Shown: positions 18,620 to 26,462, counted from the first letter of the stretch. The stretch: 44,548 bases of DNA from Gemmatimonadota bacterium (GCA_023554245.1 JAMJQL010000048.1:1-44548); one strand, 5' to 3'. Numbers and translations are program-made. The notes: generated by a model from the sequence alone, not told the origin.

Positions 18620-19121
18620 CCCACAGATCGCGATCTATCCGGGATCCTTCGATCCGCTGACCCTCGGGCACGACGACATCGTTCGTCGCGCGTTGAAGCT
18701 CGCGGACGGAGTGCTGATTGCCGTCGCGGAGCGGGCGACGCACGCCAAGCAGCCGATGTTCCCGATCGATGAGCGAGTTCGGATGATCGAGGAGGTCTAT
18801 GCCGACGAGCCGGCGATCCGGGTGGTGCCGTTTTCAGGGTTGCTGGTGAATTTTGCCCGCGAGCAGGGCGCCCGCCTGATCGTGCGTGGTTTGCGCGCGG
18901 TCAGCGACTTCGAGTACGAATTTCAGATGGCATTGATGAATCGGAGTCTCTGGCCTGAGATCGAGATCATCTTCATGGCGCCAGCTACCTCCTACACATT
19001 CCTCAGCTCGTCGCTGGTGCGCGAGGTCGCGAGCCTTGGAGGAGATGTTTCGGAGTTCGTTCCACCGACGGTCCTCGGTTGTCTCGTCGATCGGTTCGGC
19101 CCGGACGTCGCAGGCCTTTGA
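18609..19121 (+). CDS. coaD: Phosphopantetheine adenylyltransferase
   Basis: Penultimate step of coenzyme A synthesis: 4'-phosphopantetheine plus ATP to dephospho-CoA. The 170-residue product has AIYPGSFDPLTLGHDD with the nucleotidyltransferase TxGH signature (T18, G20, H21), RGLRAVSDFEYEFQMA, and SYTFLSSSLVREVA (ATP loop). A GTG at 18609 is chosen: a GGGAGG site sits just ahead and it opens the conserved N-terminal strand; the upstream ATG at 18558 lies well inside rsmD in another frame. It overlaps rsmD by 11 bases and shares a TTGA overlap with the next gene, pta. Confidence 0.96.
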   Translation: MQADPQIAIYPGSFDPLTLGHDDIVRRALKLADGVLIAVAERATHAKQPMFPIDERVRMIEEVYADEPAIRVVPFSGLLVNFAREQGARLIVRGLRAVSDFEYEFQMALMNRSLWPEIEIIFMAPATSYTFLSSSLVREVASLGGDVSEFVPPTVLGCLVDRFGPDVAGL

Positions 19122-19975
19122 ACTTTCTGGCGACCCTTCCCGAGAGGGTGCGGGCCGGCACGCGGATCGGGTTCCCGGAAGCGCTCGAGCCACGCACCGC
19201 GGCCGCGATCGAGAAGATCGAAACGGACGGGAGGATACGGCCCGTGGCCGTCTCCGCAGCTGCCGAGCATGACGATGCGCTCCGTCGAGCAGTCGCCATG
19301 CTGGCAGCCGGTGAGCTCGACGGCGTGATCGCGGGAGCGCTGGCCACCACGGCGACGGTGCTACGGGCAGGCCTGCAGATTCTCGGACCGGCCGAAGGTA
19401 CCCGGACCGTTTCCAGCGCCTTCTACATGGTCCTCGCCGAGACGGACGAGCGCCCGGAGGTCGTGTTCACCTTCACCGACGCCGGAGTCGTTCCCGATCC
19501 CGATGCCGAGCAGCTGGCGGAGATCGCCGATTCCGCCTGTCGGGCACGCACACGAATCGTGGGAGACGTTCCGCGCGTGGCGTTCCTGTCGTATGCGACC
19601 GGTGACTCTGCTGCCGGTGCTTCCGTTGCGAAAGTCGCGGAAGCCGTGGCTCGATTCAGAAGTCGCCGGCCGGATGTCGCCGCCGACGGACCTCTACAGG
19701 CGGATGCGGCGATTGTCCCCGAAGTGGCTCGCCGGAAGGCGCCCGGATCGCCGATCGACGGGGGCGCGAACGTCCTCGTATTCCCTGATCTCGATTCTGC
19801 CAACATCGCCTATAAGCTGGTCCAGCGCCTTGCCGGGGCACGGGCCCTGGGGCCGATCCTGCAGGGGCTGGCCGCGCCACTGAACGATCTTTCGCGTGGC
19901 GCGTCTGTCGAGGACATTGTAGACGTGGCCTACATCACGGCTCTGCTCGCGGGACCGGAGCCGCCATTGCGATGA
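19118..19975 (+). CDS. pta: Phosphate acetyl/butyryltransferase (Pta family, stand-alone catalytic domain)
   Basis: Interconverts acyl-CoA and acyl-phosphate. The 285-residue product matches the Pta catalytic domain: RIGFPEALEPRT near the start, GALATTATVLRAGLQI, SYATGDSAAGASV, then the strongly conserved tail DGPLQADAAIVPEVARRKAP, GGANVLVFPDLDSANIAYK, GPILQGLAAPLNDLSRGASVEDIV with the Ser-Arg-Asp residues used in catalysis. The best start is TTG 19118, sharing TTGA with the coaD stop; a GTG at 19148 or a longer frame from 19079 are alternatives. No acetate kinase is in the window. Substrate (acetyl versus butyryl) cannot be read from the sequence. STAS gene follows after 29 bases. Confidence 0.88.
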   Translation: MNFLATLPERVRAGTRIGFPEALEPRTAAAIEKIETDGRIRPVAVSAAAEHDDALRRAVAMLAAGELDGVIAGALATTATVLRAGLQILGPAEGTRTVSSAFYMVLAETDERPEVVFTFTDAGVVPDPDAEQLAEIADSACRARTRIVGDVPRVAFLSYATGDSAAGASVAKVAEAVARFRSRRPDVAADGPLQADAAIVPEVARRKAPGSPIDGGANVLVFPDLDSANIAYKLVQRLAGARALGPILQGLAAPLNDLSRGASVEDIVDVAYITALLAGPEPPLR

Positions 19976-20004
19976 ATCGCGATACACAGCGGGAGAGTGC
20001 TTGA

Positions 20005-20337
20005 ATGAGCTTTTCGATTCGAGATGACGGAGAGATCACCATCGTGCACGTCGATGGAGAGCTGATCGTCGGCAACCGGCAGGAATTGAAGTCGAATGTT
20101 CTGGAGCGGCTCGAGCTCGGGGATCGGAAGTTCCTGATCGATTTCTCGGACTCGAGCTACATCGACTCATCGGGACTCGGTGTCCTCGTCAGCCTGTCCA
20201 AGAAGATTCGCGAGGCCGGCGGTGCGCTGCGACTGGCGGGACTGAACGAGGACCTGCGCACGCTGTTCGAACTGACGAAGCTGGACACGCTGTTCCAGAT
20301 CGCGGACACGCGCGCCGCGGCCCTGTCGGACTTCTGA
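20005..20337 (+). CDS. STAS-domain anti-anti-sigma factor (RsbV/SpoIIAA type)
   Basis: A 110-residue single STAS domain. Proteins of this type, when unphosphorylated, bind a HATPase-type anti-sigma kinase and free its sigma factor; phosphorylation on a serine turns them off. The phosphoacceptor motif SYIDSSGLGVLVS is present, with S56 at the position of Ser58 in SpoIIAA. The ATG at 20005 follows GGGAGAG. The next two genes encode a kinase-type and a PP2C-type protein, giving a complete STAS/kinase/phosphatase set read in one direction. No sigma factor lies alongside. Confidence 0.93.
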   Translation: MSFSIRDDGEITIVHVDGELIVGNRQELKSNVLERLELGDRKFLIDFSDSSYIDSSGLGVLVSLSKKIREAGGALRLAGLNEDLRTLFELTKLDTLFQIADTRAAALSDF

Positions 20338-20362
20338 CCTCACCCGGATCGCGGCGGTCGAT

Positions 20363-21133
20363 GTGTCGAACGTCCTGATCAGCTCGGCCCGGGACGAAGT
20401 GGCCCGGAGTCTGGCACGGCTCCTCGAACAGAGGGGCGCCGCACCGGAGATCGTGCGGTCATCCAGCGAGTGGGCCGGGCGTTCCCCCGATCTGCTGTTT
20501 CTCGATCTCGAGAGAGGTGGCACGGAAGTGAGGGCCGCCCGGGACGCGTTCGGGCTCGCGTGCGAGATCGTCGCTCTCGTCGACAATCGGTCGTTCGACC
20601 AACTGCTCCCCGCTCTGGCGGCCGGTGTCGGCGATTACCTGTTTCTGCCTCTGAATCCGGAGGAGGTGGGACTTCGATGGGCGCGACACTCTTCCGGGCG
20701 TGGCGGCACCCGGGCCCGACGATCAGGCCTGCACGGTGACCTCGCACTCGAATTCGCGTCCCGTCCCGAGCTGCTCCAGGCCGTGATCGCGGAAGTCGTG
20801 GAGGCCTGCGAGCGCCTCGCGTTCGCAGGCCCGCGCGCGACGCTGAATCTGAAGGTGGCACTCGGCGAGGCCCTGGCGAACGCGATTCTGTACGGAAACC
20901 GGCAGGATCCCGAGAAGCACGTTCACGTGCAGGCGGAGCTGCGCCCCGGAGAGGTCGTCGTCACCGTGACGGATGAGGGCCGGGGATTCGACCCGTCCTC
21001 AGTGGTCGACCCGACCCTGCCCGAGAATCGCAAACGCAGCCACGGCCGTGGCCTGTACCTGCTTCGTAACCTGGCCGACGAGGTGCGCTTCAACGAAGTC
21101 GGAAACGCCGTGACGCTGGTGCTGCGTGGCTGA
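20363..21133 (+). CDS. Pseudoreceiver fused to RsbW-type HATPase (anti-sigma/serine kinase)
   Basis: 256 residues in two domains. The N-terminal part (1 to about 110) aligns by eye with a response-regulator receiver (NVLISSARDE, PDLLFLDLERGG, DYLFLPLNPEEV): the phosphoacceptor Asp48 is kept, but the usual acidic pair is S8-A9 and the essential lysine is L95, so it is probably not a working receiver. The C-terminal part (about 125-256) is a GHKL ATPase with N-box EALANAILYGN (169-179), G1 DEGRGFD and G2 GRGLYLL (228-234), like RsbW/SpoIIAB. It likely phosphorylates the STAS protein encoded just upstream and/or holds a sigma factor. Starts with GTG 25 bases after the STAS gene and overlaps the PP2C gene by 8 bases. 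Confidence 0.87.
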   Translation: MSNVLISSARDEVARSLARLLEQRGAAPEIVRSSSEWAGRSPDLLFLDLERGGTEVRAARDAFGLACEIVALVDNRSFDQLLPALAAGVGDYLFLPLNPEEVGLRWARHSSGRGGTRARRSGLHGDLALEFASRPELLQAVIAEVVEACERLAFAGPRATLNLKVALGEALANAILYGNRQDPEKHVHVQAELRPGEVVVTVTDEGRGFDPSSVVDPTLPENRKRSHGRGLYLLRNLADEVRFNEVGNAVTLVLRG

Positions 21134-22787
21134 GGTTGACGGTTCGGTTCCCGGAGGTTCCCACGGAGCGGGTCCTTCCTCCGGTTCGTCCGGAAGTGCG
21201 GGGAGTCCCGTTCCCGATCTGACCGTTACCGACCTTTCGCCCACCCGGCGAGGTGAAAGGGTAACGGCGCTCCTCACGGCGTTCGAGCGTCTGACGGGGA
21301 CTCGCGTCCGCATCACCGTGAAGGGCGCGGGAGAACGGCGGGTGTTGTTCAACGGGCTCGGTCCCGACTCGGAGGGAGACCCGGGCGAGGTGATCCGCAG
21401 CGAAGAGTGGCCGATCTCCGACACGCAGCGAGCCATGGTGGAGTACGAGGCCGGCGACGGCGATGATGCGCTTCGGTTCGGAGAGTTGCTGAGGGAATCG
21501 CTGGCTCCGCTTCTCTCGTCGGAATCGGAGCTCGACTTCTTCGCCAGCGAACTGGAAGCCCGTCTGGAGGAAGTCGAACTCCTGACCTCCGTCGGCGAGA
21601 CGCTCGGATCGGTGGTTGGAGTCGAGCGGGCAGCCGGGCGCCTCCTGCGGGCGACCGCAGCGGTCCTCGACGCGGAAGAGGCAGAGGTCTGGGTGGCGGA
21701 TCCCGACGGGATCGGTCTCTCGCGCATCGCCCGGGAGGTCAGAGCGGTGAAGCCGGTCCCGGACGGGCCCGATCGGATTCCGGCAGCGGATTCCGATTCT
21801 TCGCCGCTCGGGCGGGCATACAGAGAGGGGAGAGCCGAATCGGGCGTGGACCGACGCGCGGGGGGGGAGGCCGACACGCCGTGGCTGCTGGTGCCCCTGC
21901 GACACACGGCATTGCACGGAACGGCGGGCGCGATCGGCGTGCTGAAACTGCGCGGCGTGCCAGGTCGGAATCCGTTCCGAGCGAGGGAGGAGAGGGTGGC
22001 ATCGGCGGTCGCGAGCCACCTGGCGGCTGCGCTCGAGAATCGAAGGCTTCTCGACGACAGCGTCGAGCGAGAGCGGATGCTGGTCGAGCTGGCTCTCGCC
22101 CACGATCTGCAGCTCAAGCTCCTGCCCGAAACGGGTGACTTCGAGGACCTGGCGGATATCGCGGCCCGGTGTGATCCGGCCGAGTCGGTGGGAGGTGACT
22201 TCTACCACATTCTCCGGCTGCCCGGCGATCGGCTGGGCGTGATGCTCGGTGATGTCAGCTCGCACGGGTACTCGGCCGGGTTGATCATGGCACTCACGAT
22301 GAGCGCGGCTTCCCTGGTGGCAAGAGAGCACGATGATCCAGCGGCCGCACTCTCGGGCATTCACCGGGAGCTGGTTCGCAAGCTCGAGTCAACGGAGATG
22401 TACATGACGGTCTGCTACGCGGTCCTCGACCCGGTCGCCCGCAGCCTGCGCTACGCGAATGCCGGACACCCGCACGCGTGGCGAATTCGGGAGGACGAGA
22501 CCGTTCGACTCGAGGCATTGAATCCGCCGCTCGGAATCGCCGAGTTCGACCGGTACGGCAGCCGCGAAGTCGAATGGCGATCGGGGGCCGACACCCTGCT
22601 CATGTTCACGGACGGTCTCAGTGACTGCCTGCGAACGGGTCGCATGTGGTCTGACGAGCTGTTGACGGATGTGGTCAGCAAGGCGACGGCGGCGTCGTCG
22701 GACCAGGTCCTCGACAGCCTGTTCGATCTTGCTGCCGAACCCGATGGCGGCGCAGTGGACGACAGGACCGCACTGGTCGTCAAGTGA
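21126..22787 (+). CDS. GAF-domain PP2C/SpoIIE-type serine phosphatase
   Basis: 553 residues: a low-complexity Gly/Ser N-terminus (about 8-27), a region without clear family (about 30-135), a coiled segment, a GAF-like sensor (about 150-310; LLTSVGETLGSVVGVERAAG to LAAALENRRLL), then a SpoIIE/RsbU PP2C domain (about 345-553). Metal-binding residues are present: GGDFY (D358), GDVSSHG (D376), FTDGLSD (D496) and VDDRTAL (D545, D546). Expected to dephosphorylate the STAS protein at 20005-20337, with the GAF domain sensing an unknown cue. Starts at GTG 21126 inside the end of the kinase gene (8-base overlap GTGGCTGA) and shares GTGA with rsmA. Confidence 0.93.
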   Translation: MAEVDGSVPGGSHGAGPSSGSSGSAGSPVPDLTVTDLSPTRRGERVTALLTAFERLTGTRVRITVKGAGERRVLFNGLGPDSEGDPGEVIRSEEWPISDTQRAMVEYEAGDGDDALRFGELLRESLAPLLSSESELDFFASELEARLEEVELLTSVGETLGSVVGVERAAGRLLRATAAVLDAEEAEVWVADPDGIGLSRIAREVRAVKPVPDGPDRIPAADSDSSPLGRAYREGRAESGVDRRAGGEADTPWLLVPLRHTALHGTAGAIGVLKLRGVPGRNPFRAREERVASAVASHLAAALENRRLLDDSVERERMLVELALAHDLQLKLLPETGDFEDLADIAARCDPAESVGGDFYHILRLPGDRLGVMLGDVSSHGYSAGLIMALTMSAASLVAREHDDPAAALSGIHRELVRKLESTEMYMTVCYAVLDPVARSLRYANAGHPHAWRIREDETVRLEALNPPLGIAEFDRYGSREVEWRSGADTLLMFTDGLSDCLRTGRMWSDELLTDVVSKATAASSDQVLDSLFDLAAEPDGGAVDDRTALVVK

Positions 22788-23611
22788 CCATGATCCCGGA
22801 TTCTGGCCGGGTTCGAGCCCGAAGGTCGCTGAGCCAGAATTTCCTCATCGATCACAACCTGCGCCGCAAGCTCGTCGCAGCCCTGGAAGCCCTGCCGACC
22901 GATACGGTTCTCGAGGTCGGTCCCGGCCATGGAGAGCTCAGCGAGTTGATCGTCGGCGAAGTCGAACGACTCGTGCTCATCGAGAAAGACGATCGTCTCT
23001 TCGACCACCTGCACGGTCGCTGGGGCGACCGCGACGACGTCGAGATCGTTCATGCGGACGCCCTCGAGATCGACCTCTCGAAGCAAGCGGACCCTTCGGG
23101 CGCGCTCCGGGTGATTTCGAACGTCCCGTACTCGATCACGTCTCCCCTCCTGTTCCGCCTGCTCGAGCTCCGTCCCGCGGCATCGAGGATTCTCGTCGTC
23201 GTCCAGGCAGAGGTGGGCCGAAGAATCGTGGCCGATCCGGGTTCGCGAGAGTACGGGGCGCTCTCGGTCGGAGTTCGAACCCGCGCCGAAGCGCGACTTG
23301 CGTTTCAAGTCGGCCGCCAGGCCTTCCGACCCGTGCCGGATGTAGAATCGGTGGCGGTCGTGATCGATCCGTTTCCCGACGGCCTCCCTCGGGACCGCGC
23401 CGAATCGCTGCGTCGGCTGACGCGGGTTGCGTTCTCGCGACGGCGAAAGCAGTTGAGGGGAATCCTGCGTGACGCGCCGGAATACAGGCTTCCTTCGGAG
23501 ACTGCTGAAGCGTTGTTGTCGGAACTCGGAGTCGATCCGTCGGCTCGGCCGGAAACGCTGGCCCCGGACATGTTCGTGCAATTGGCGGAGCGGCTGGAAA
23601 AGCCCGGCTGA
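22784..23611 (+). CDS. rsmA: 16S rRNA (A1518/A1519-N6,N6)-dimethyltransferase
   Basis: KsgA/RsmA dimethylates two adjacent adenines in the 3' terminal helix of 16S rRNA. The 275-residue product shows SLSQNFLID (15-23), the SAM motif VLEVGPGHGELS (42-53), HADAL, and the catalytic NVPYSITSPLLF (113 onward, N-x-P-Y). Length fits the family. Start GTG 22784 overlaps the phosphatase stop (GTGA); an in-frame ATG at 22790 is also possible. It ends the first long plus-strand run; a candidate terminator overlaps its stop and the rex promoter follows. Confidence 0.95.
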   Translation: MTMIPDSGRVRARRSLSQNFLIDHNLRRKLVAALEALPTDTVLEVGPGHGELSELIVGEVERLVLIEKDDRLFDHLHGRWGDRDDVEIVHADALEIDLSKQADPSGALRVISNVPYSITSPLLFRLLELRPAASRILVVVQAEVGRRIVADPGSREYGALSVGVRTRAEARLAFQVGRQAFRPVPDVESVAVVIDPFPDGLPRDRAESLRRLTRVAFSRRRKQLRGILRDAPEYRLPSETAEALLSELGVDPSARPETLAPDMFVQLAERLEKPG

Positions 23612-23623
23612 AAGCCCCGGGTT
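23601..23623 (+). terminator. Candidate hairpin over the rsmA stop
   Basis: AGCCCGG (23601-23607) can pair with CCGGGTT (23617-23623), allowing one G-U pair, around a 9-base loop that includes the TGA stop. It is short and lacks a T-run, and its right arm touches the -35 hexamer of the rex promoter. Confidence 0.3.
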
Positions 23624-23650
23624 GAGGCGGCGCCGCTCGGCGGGTATTGT
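23622..23650 (+). promoter_or_regulatory. Promoter of the rex operon
   Basis: TTGAGG (23622-23627) and TATTGT (23645-23650) are separated by exactly 17 bases, four of six matches to each consensus hexamer. Transcription would begin near 23657, about 20 bases before the rex ATG and inside the Rex-box-like palindrome at 23653-23670. It is the only clear promoter-like pair in the 65-base gap. Confidence 0.6.
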
Positions 23651-23652
23651 AT

Positions 23653-23670
23653 TCGTGACTCATTTCACAA
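23653..23670 (+). promoter_or_regulatory. Rex operator (ROP-like palindrome)
   Basis: TCGTGACTCATTTCACAA matches the published Rex box TTGTGAA-N4-TTCACAA at 12 of 14 defined positions, with a perfect right half (23664-23670). It covers the predicted transcription start and ends at the AAGGA ribosome site (23669-23673) of rex itself. Bound Rex would block transcription when NADH is low, giving autoregulation of rex and the genes behind it. Confidence 0.7.
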
Positions 23671-23676
23671 GGACCC

Positions 23677-24327
23677 ATGAGCACACGGAAGATCTCGGAT
23701 TCGATGGTCCGGAGGCTGTCCGGATACCTCCGCCAGTTGCGGTTTCTGGCAGCGGAAGGTCGTCGCGTCGTATCCAGCCAGGAACTGGCGGACGAAGCGG
23801 CGACTACGGCGGCGCAAGTCCGTAAGGACCTCAGCCAGTTCGGTTCCTTCGGACAGCGCGGGCGGGGATACCCGGTTGTGCCGCTGCGTGACGAGCTCGT
23901 CCGGATTCTGGGCTTGCGCCGCCCGTGGCGCGCTTGCGTGGTAGGAGCCGGCCGACTGGGCACCGCGCTGCTCGGTTACGAGGATTTCGGGAAGCGTGGC
24001 TTCGAAATCGTCGCCGCGTTCGATGTCGATCCCGAGTTGATCGGGAAGGAAGTGGAAGGCATTCCGGTTCTGTCGATCGAAGACCTGGAGAGTGAGATCC
24101 GTACGCGAGGAATAGAACTGGCCGTTCTGACCGTACCACACGGACCGGCGAGGCGGATCGCGGATCGGCTGGCCGAGGCCGGTGTGCGCGGCATCCTCAA
24201 CTTCACCCCGACGCGGCTTCGGGCGCGCCCGGGCGTGTCGATTCGGGGGATGGACATCGCCGTCGAGCTCGAGGGGTTGAGTTACAGGATCGTGACGGGA
24301 GGAGAGCCGGGCGGGAACGGAGCATGA
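23677..24327 (+). CDS. rex: Redox-sensing transcriptional repressor Rex
   Basis: Homodimeric repressor that reads the NADH/NAD+ ratio and releases DNA when NADH rises. The 216-residue product has the N-terminal winged helix (about 10-80; VVSSQELADEAATTAAQVRK then DLSQFGSFGQRGRGY) and a Rossmann domain with VVGAGRLGTALLGY (88-101) and the IPVLSIEDLE and LTVPHGPARRIAD segments typical of Rex. ATG at 23677 follows AAGGA. Its own box lies immediately upstream (23653-23670). The stop shares ATGA with arcA, so the two are translated together. Length and domain order are normal. Confidence 0.96.
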   Translation: MSTRKISDSMVRRLSGYLRQLRFLAAEGRRVVSSQELADEAATTAAQVRKDLSQFGSFGQRGRGYPVVPLRDELVRILGLRRPWRACVVGAGRLGTALLGYEDFGKRGFEIVAAFDVDPELIGKEVEGIPVLSIEDLESEIRTRGIELAVLTVPHGPARRIADRLAEAGVRGILNFTPTRLRARPGVSIRGMDIAVELEGLSYRIVTGGEPGGNGA

Positions 24328-25559
24328 CGGGAGTATCTCACCGAATCGGACTCACGAGCGAAGTCGGTCGGCTCGAGCGAGTCATTTGCCACTCTCCGGG
24401 CCCCGAGCTCACGGTCGTCACGCCATCGAACCGGTTCGACTACCTGTTCGACGACATCCTCGACCTCGAGCTGGCGCGTCGCGAGCATTCCCGATTCGTG
24501 ACCATCCTGTCTCGATTCGCCGAAGTTCTCGAAGTGTCTCAGCTGCTCACCGACGTCCTGGAAATCCCGGAGGGCAGGGACTACGTGGTCCGGAACTCGG
24601 GTGAGGCGATCCGCGAGCGAGCAGAGGAGCTCTCGGCCGACGAGCTGGCTCGCCTGTACATCGAGGGAGAGGAAAGCAGCGGCGGCTCCCTGGCTGCGCT
24701 CGTCAACGAGGTTGGATACGCGCTGCCTCCATTGCCGAATCTCTTCTTCACCCGCGACTCGGCCGCAGTCGTGGGGGATCGAGTGATGATCGCCTCCATG
24801 CGACACGAGGTGAGATGGAGCGAGGAGGTGCTCTCGCACGCGCTGTTCGCCTACCACCCTGCTCTCCGAAACGATGGCTTGCTCTACGATGGCTCGGACG
24901 AGCGTCGCCTGAACGTACGATTGGAAGGCGGCGACGTTCACGTGGTCCGACGTGATCTCCTGGCTGTTGGAATGTCGGAGCGGACCACGGCGGCGGGGAT
25001 CGACCAGCTGGCGGAGATTCTCTTCCGACAGGGCGACGTGACCGACCTGCTGGTTGTCCTGATGCCCGCTCACCGCTCCGCGATTCATCTCGACATGATC
25101 TTCACGGTCCTGGATCGGGACCTGTGCTGTGTCTACCCCCCGTACTTCCTGGGTCCGACACGACTGCCCGTTCTGCACGTGCGGAAGGGCGAGGCGGGGG
25201 TCAGGGAGGCAAAGGACCTGTTCTCGGCGTTGCGGGAGCTCGGCACTCCGCTCGAGCCGGTGTTCTGTGGTGGTGAGCGCCGCACCATGCAGGAACGGGA
25301 ACAGTGGGCGAGCGGCTGCAATTTCGTCGCAGTGGGGCCGGGTCAGGTTCTGGCCTACGCGCGCAACGAGCACACGCTGGAGGCGCTCGACCGCCAGGCA
25401 GGCTTCCGGGTCATCCGTGGAGTGGACTTTCTGACGGGCGACGAGGAACCCCCGGCCGACGCCCGGTTCGTGCTCACATTCGAGGGCTCCGAGCTCGTTA
25501 GAGGCGGGGGAGGTCCCCGGTGCATGACGCTGCCCGTGGCGCGGGCACCGGTAGATTGA
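24324..25559 (+). CDS. arcA: Arginine deiminase
   Basis: Hydrolyses arginine to citrulline and ammonia, first step of the ATP-yielding arginine deiminase pathway. The 411-residue product carries the guanidino-hydrolase catalytic set: NLFFTRDS (D145), LEGGDVHV (E201, D204), HRSAIHLDMIF (H255, D257) and the nucleophile cysteine C400 in GGGGPRCMTLPVAR. The N-terminal SEVGRLERVICHSPGPEL and the helical insert (about 75-125) distinguish it from dimethylarginine hydrolases. ATG shares ATGA with the rex stop. No ornithine carbamoyltransferase, carbamate kinase or arginine/ornithine antiporter is within view, so the rest of the pathway must be elsewhere or absent. Confidence 0.93.
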   Translation: MTGVSHRIGLTSEVGRLERVICHSPGPELTVVTPSNRFDYLFDDILDLELARREHSRFVTILSRFAEVLEVSQLLTDVLEIPEGRDYVVRNSGEAIRERAEELSADELARLYIEGEESSGGSLAALVNEVGYALPPLPNLFFTRDSAAVVGDRVMIASMRHEVRWSEEVLSHALFAYHPALRNDGLLYDGSDERRLNVRLEGGDVHVVRRDLLAVGMSERTTAAGIDQLAEILFRQGDVTDLLVVLMPAHRSAIHLDMIFTVLDRDLCCVYPPYFLGPTRLPVLHVRKGEAGVREAKDLFSALRELGTPLEPVFCGGERRTMQEREQWASGCNFVAVGPGQVLAYARNEHTLEALDRQAGFRVIRGVDFLTGDEEPPADARFVLTFEGSELVRGGGGPRCMTLPVARAPVD

Positions 25560-26446
25560 GCGAGCCGGGAGTCGGGTTCCGGCCGCAATCGGAGCTCGTC
25601 AGGCGAGCCGTGGAGACGATCGATCGGGCGCCGATCGCGACGCAGGAACTCGCACGGGAAGTGTTCGGGATTCAGATGGCCCCGGCGGGACTGGCTTCCC
25701 GACTCGTTTTCGATCTGCTTGCCGACGATCATCGTGTCACGGTCGATACCGCGGGAGTCTGGAGCCGCGCGGTGAGACCGCATGCGGTGCGGGACCGGCG
25801 GCTGAGCGAGATCGAGTTCGCGGTCGTCGACGTGGAGACGACCGGCGGTTCGCCTGCGCGGGGCGACAGAATCGTCGAATTCGCCTGCGTGCACGTCCGC
25901 AATGGCGAATTGTCGCGAGGATTCGAGACCCTGGTGAACCCCGGGCTCGAGATTCCCCGCTGGATCACGGGTCTCACGGGCATCGACGACCGTCTGGTCG
26001 AGCCGGCCCCGCGATTCGAGGATGTCGCCGATCGGGTCCGGTCCGAGCTCGAGGGCCGCATCTTCGTAGCGCACAACGTGAGCTTCGACTGGCGGTTCGT
26101 GTCGGAGGAGCTTCGCCACTCTCGCGCCGAAGTGCCGGAGGGTGAGCGGCTGTGTACGATCCGGCTCGCCCGGAGGGCGGTCCCCGGGCTGCGCAGGCGA
26201 GGTCTCGACGCGCTGGCGCGCTACTACGGTGTCGAGATCGAGGGTCGCCATCGGGCGGGCGGCGACGCCTGGGCCACGGCAGTCATCCTGGTGCGGATGC
26301 TGGAGGCGGCAAGCCGCCAGGGGATCGAGAGCTGGCAGGCGCTGGAGGCATGGCTCGCGGGTCGCCCCGCTTCACGAGTCGCTCGGCAGTCGGCGAACGG
26401 TGCGCCGGGGACGGCAGTTCGACCGGCCGACCCGGCGACCGATTGA
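25520..26446 (+). CDS. DEDDh 3'-5' exonuclease (DNA polymerase III epsilon-like) with N-terminal domain
   Basis: 308 residues. The central part (about 95-265) is a DnaQ-type exonuclease: Exo I VVDVETTGG, Exo II AHNVSFDWRF, Exo III HRAGGDAWAT with the catalytic His and Asp. The first 80 or so residues (RPQSELVRRAVETIDRAP then TQELAREVFG, VTVDTAGVWSRA) look like a winged-helix-type fold, which ordinary epsilon subunits lack. The C-terminal 40 residues are low complexity. GTG 25520 has a GGGGGAGG site and overlaps the end of arcA by 40 bases. Likely a repair or proofreading-type nuclease; being co-transcribed with rex and arcA does not explain its job. Confidence 0.87.
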   Translation: MHDAARGAGTGRLSEPGVGFRPQSELVRRAVETIDRAPIATQELAREVFGIQMAPAGLASRLVFDLLADDHRVTVDTAGVWSRAVRPHAVRDRRLSEIEFAVVDVETTGGSPARGDRIVEFACVHVRNGELSRGFETLVNPGLEIPRWITGLTGIDDRLVEPAPRFEDVADRVRSELEGRIFVAHNVSFDWRFVSEELRHSRAEVPEGERLCTIRLARRAVPGLRRRGLDALARYYGVEIEGRHRAGGDAWATAVILVRMLEAASRQGIESWQALEAWLAGRPASRVARQSANGAPGTAVRPADPATD

Positions 26447-26462
26447 GGGGGAAGGGACGTCG

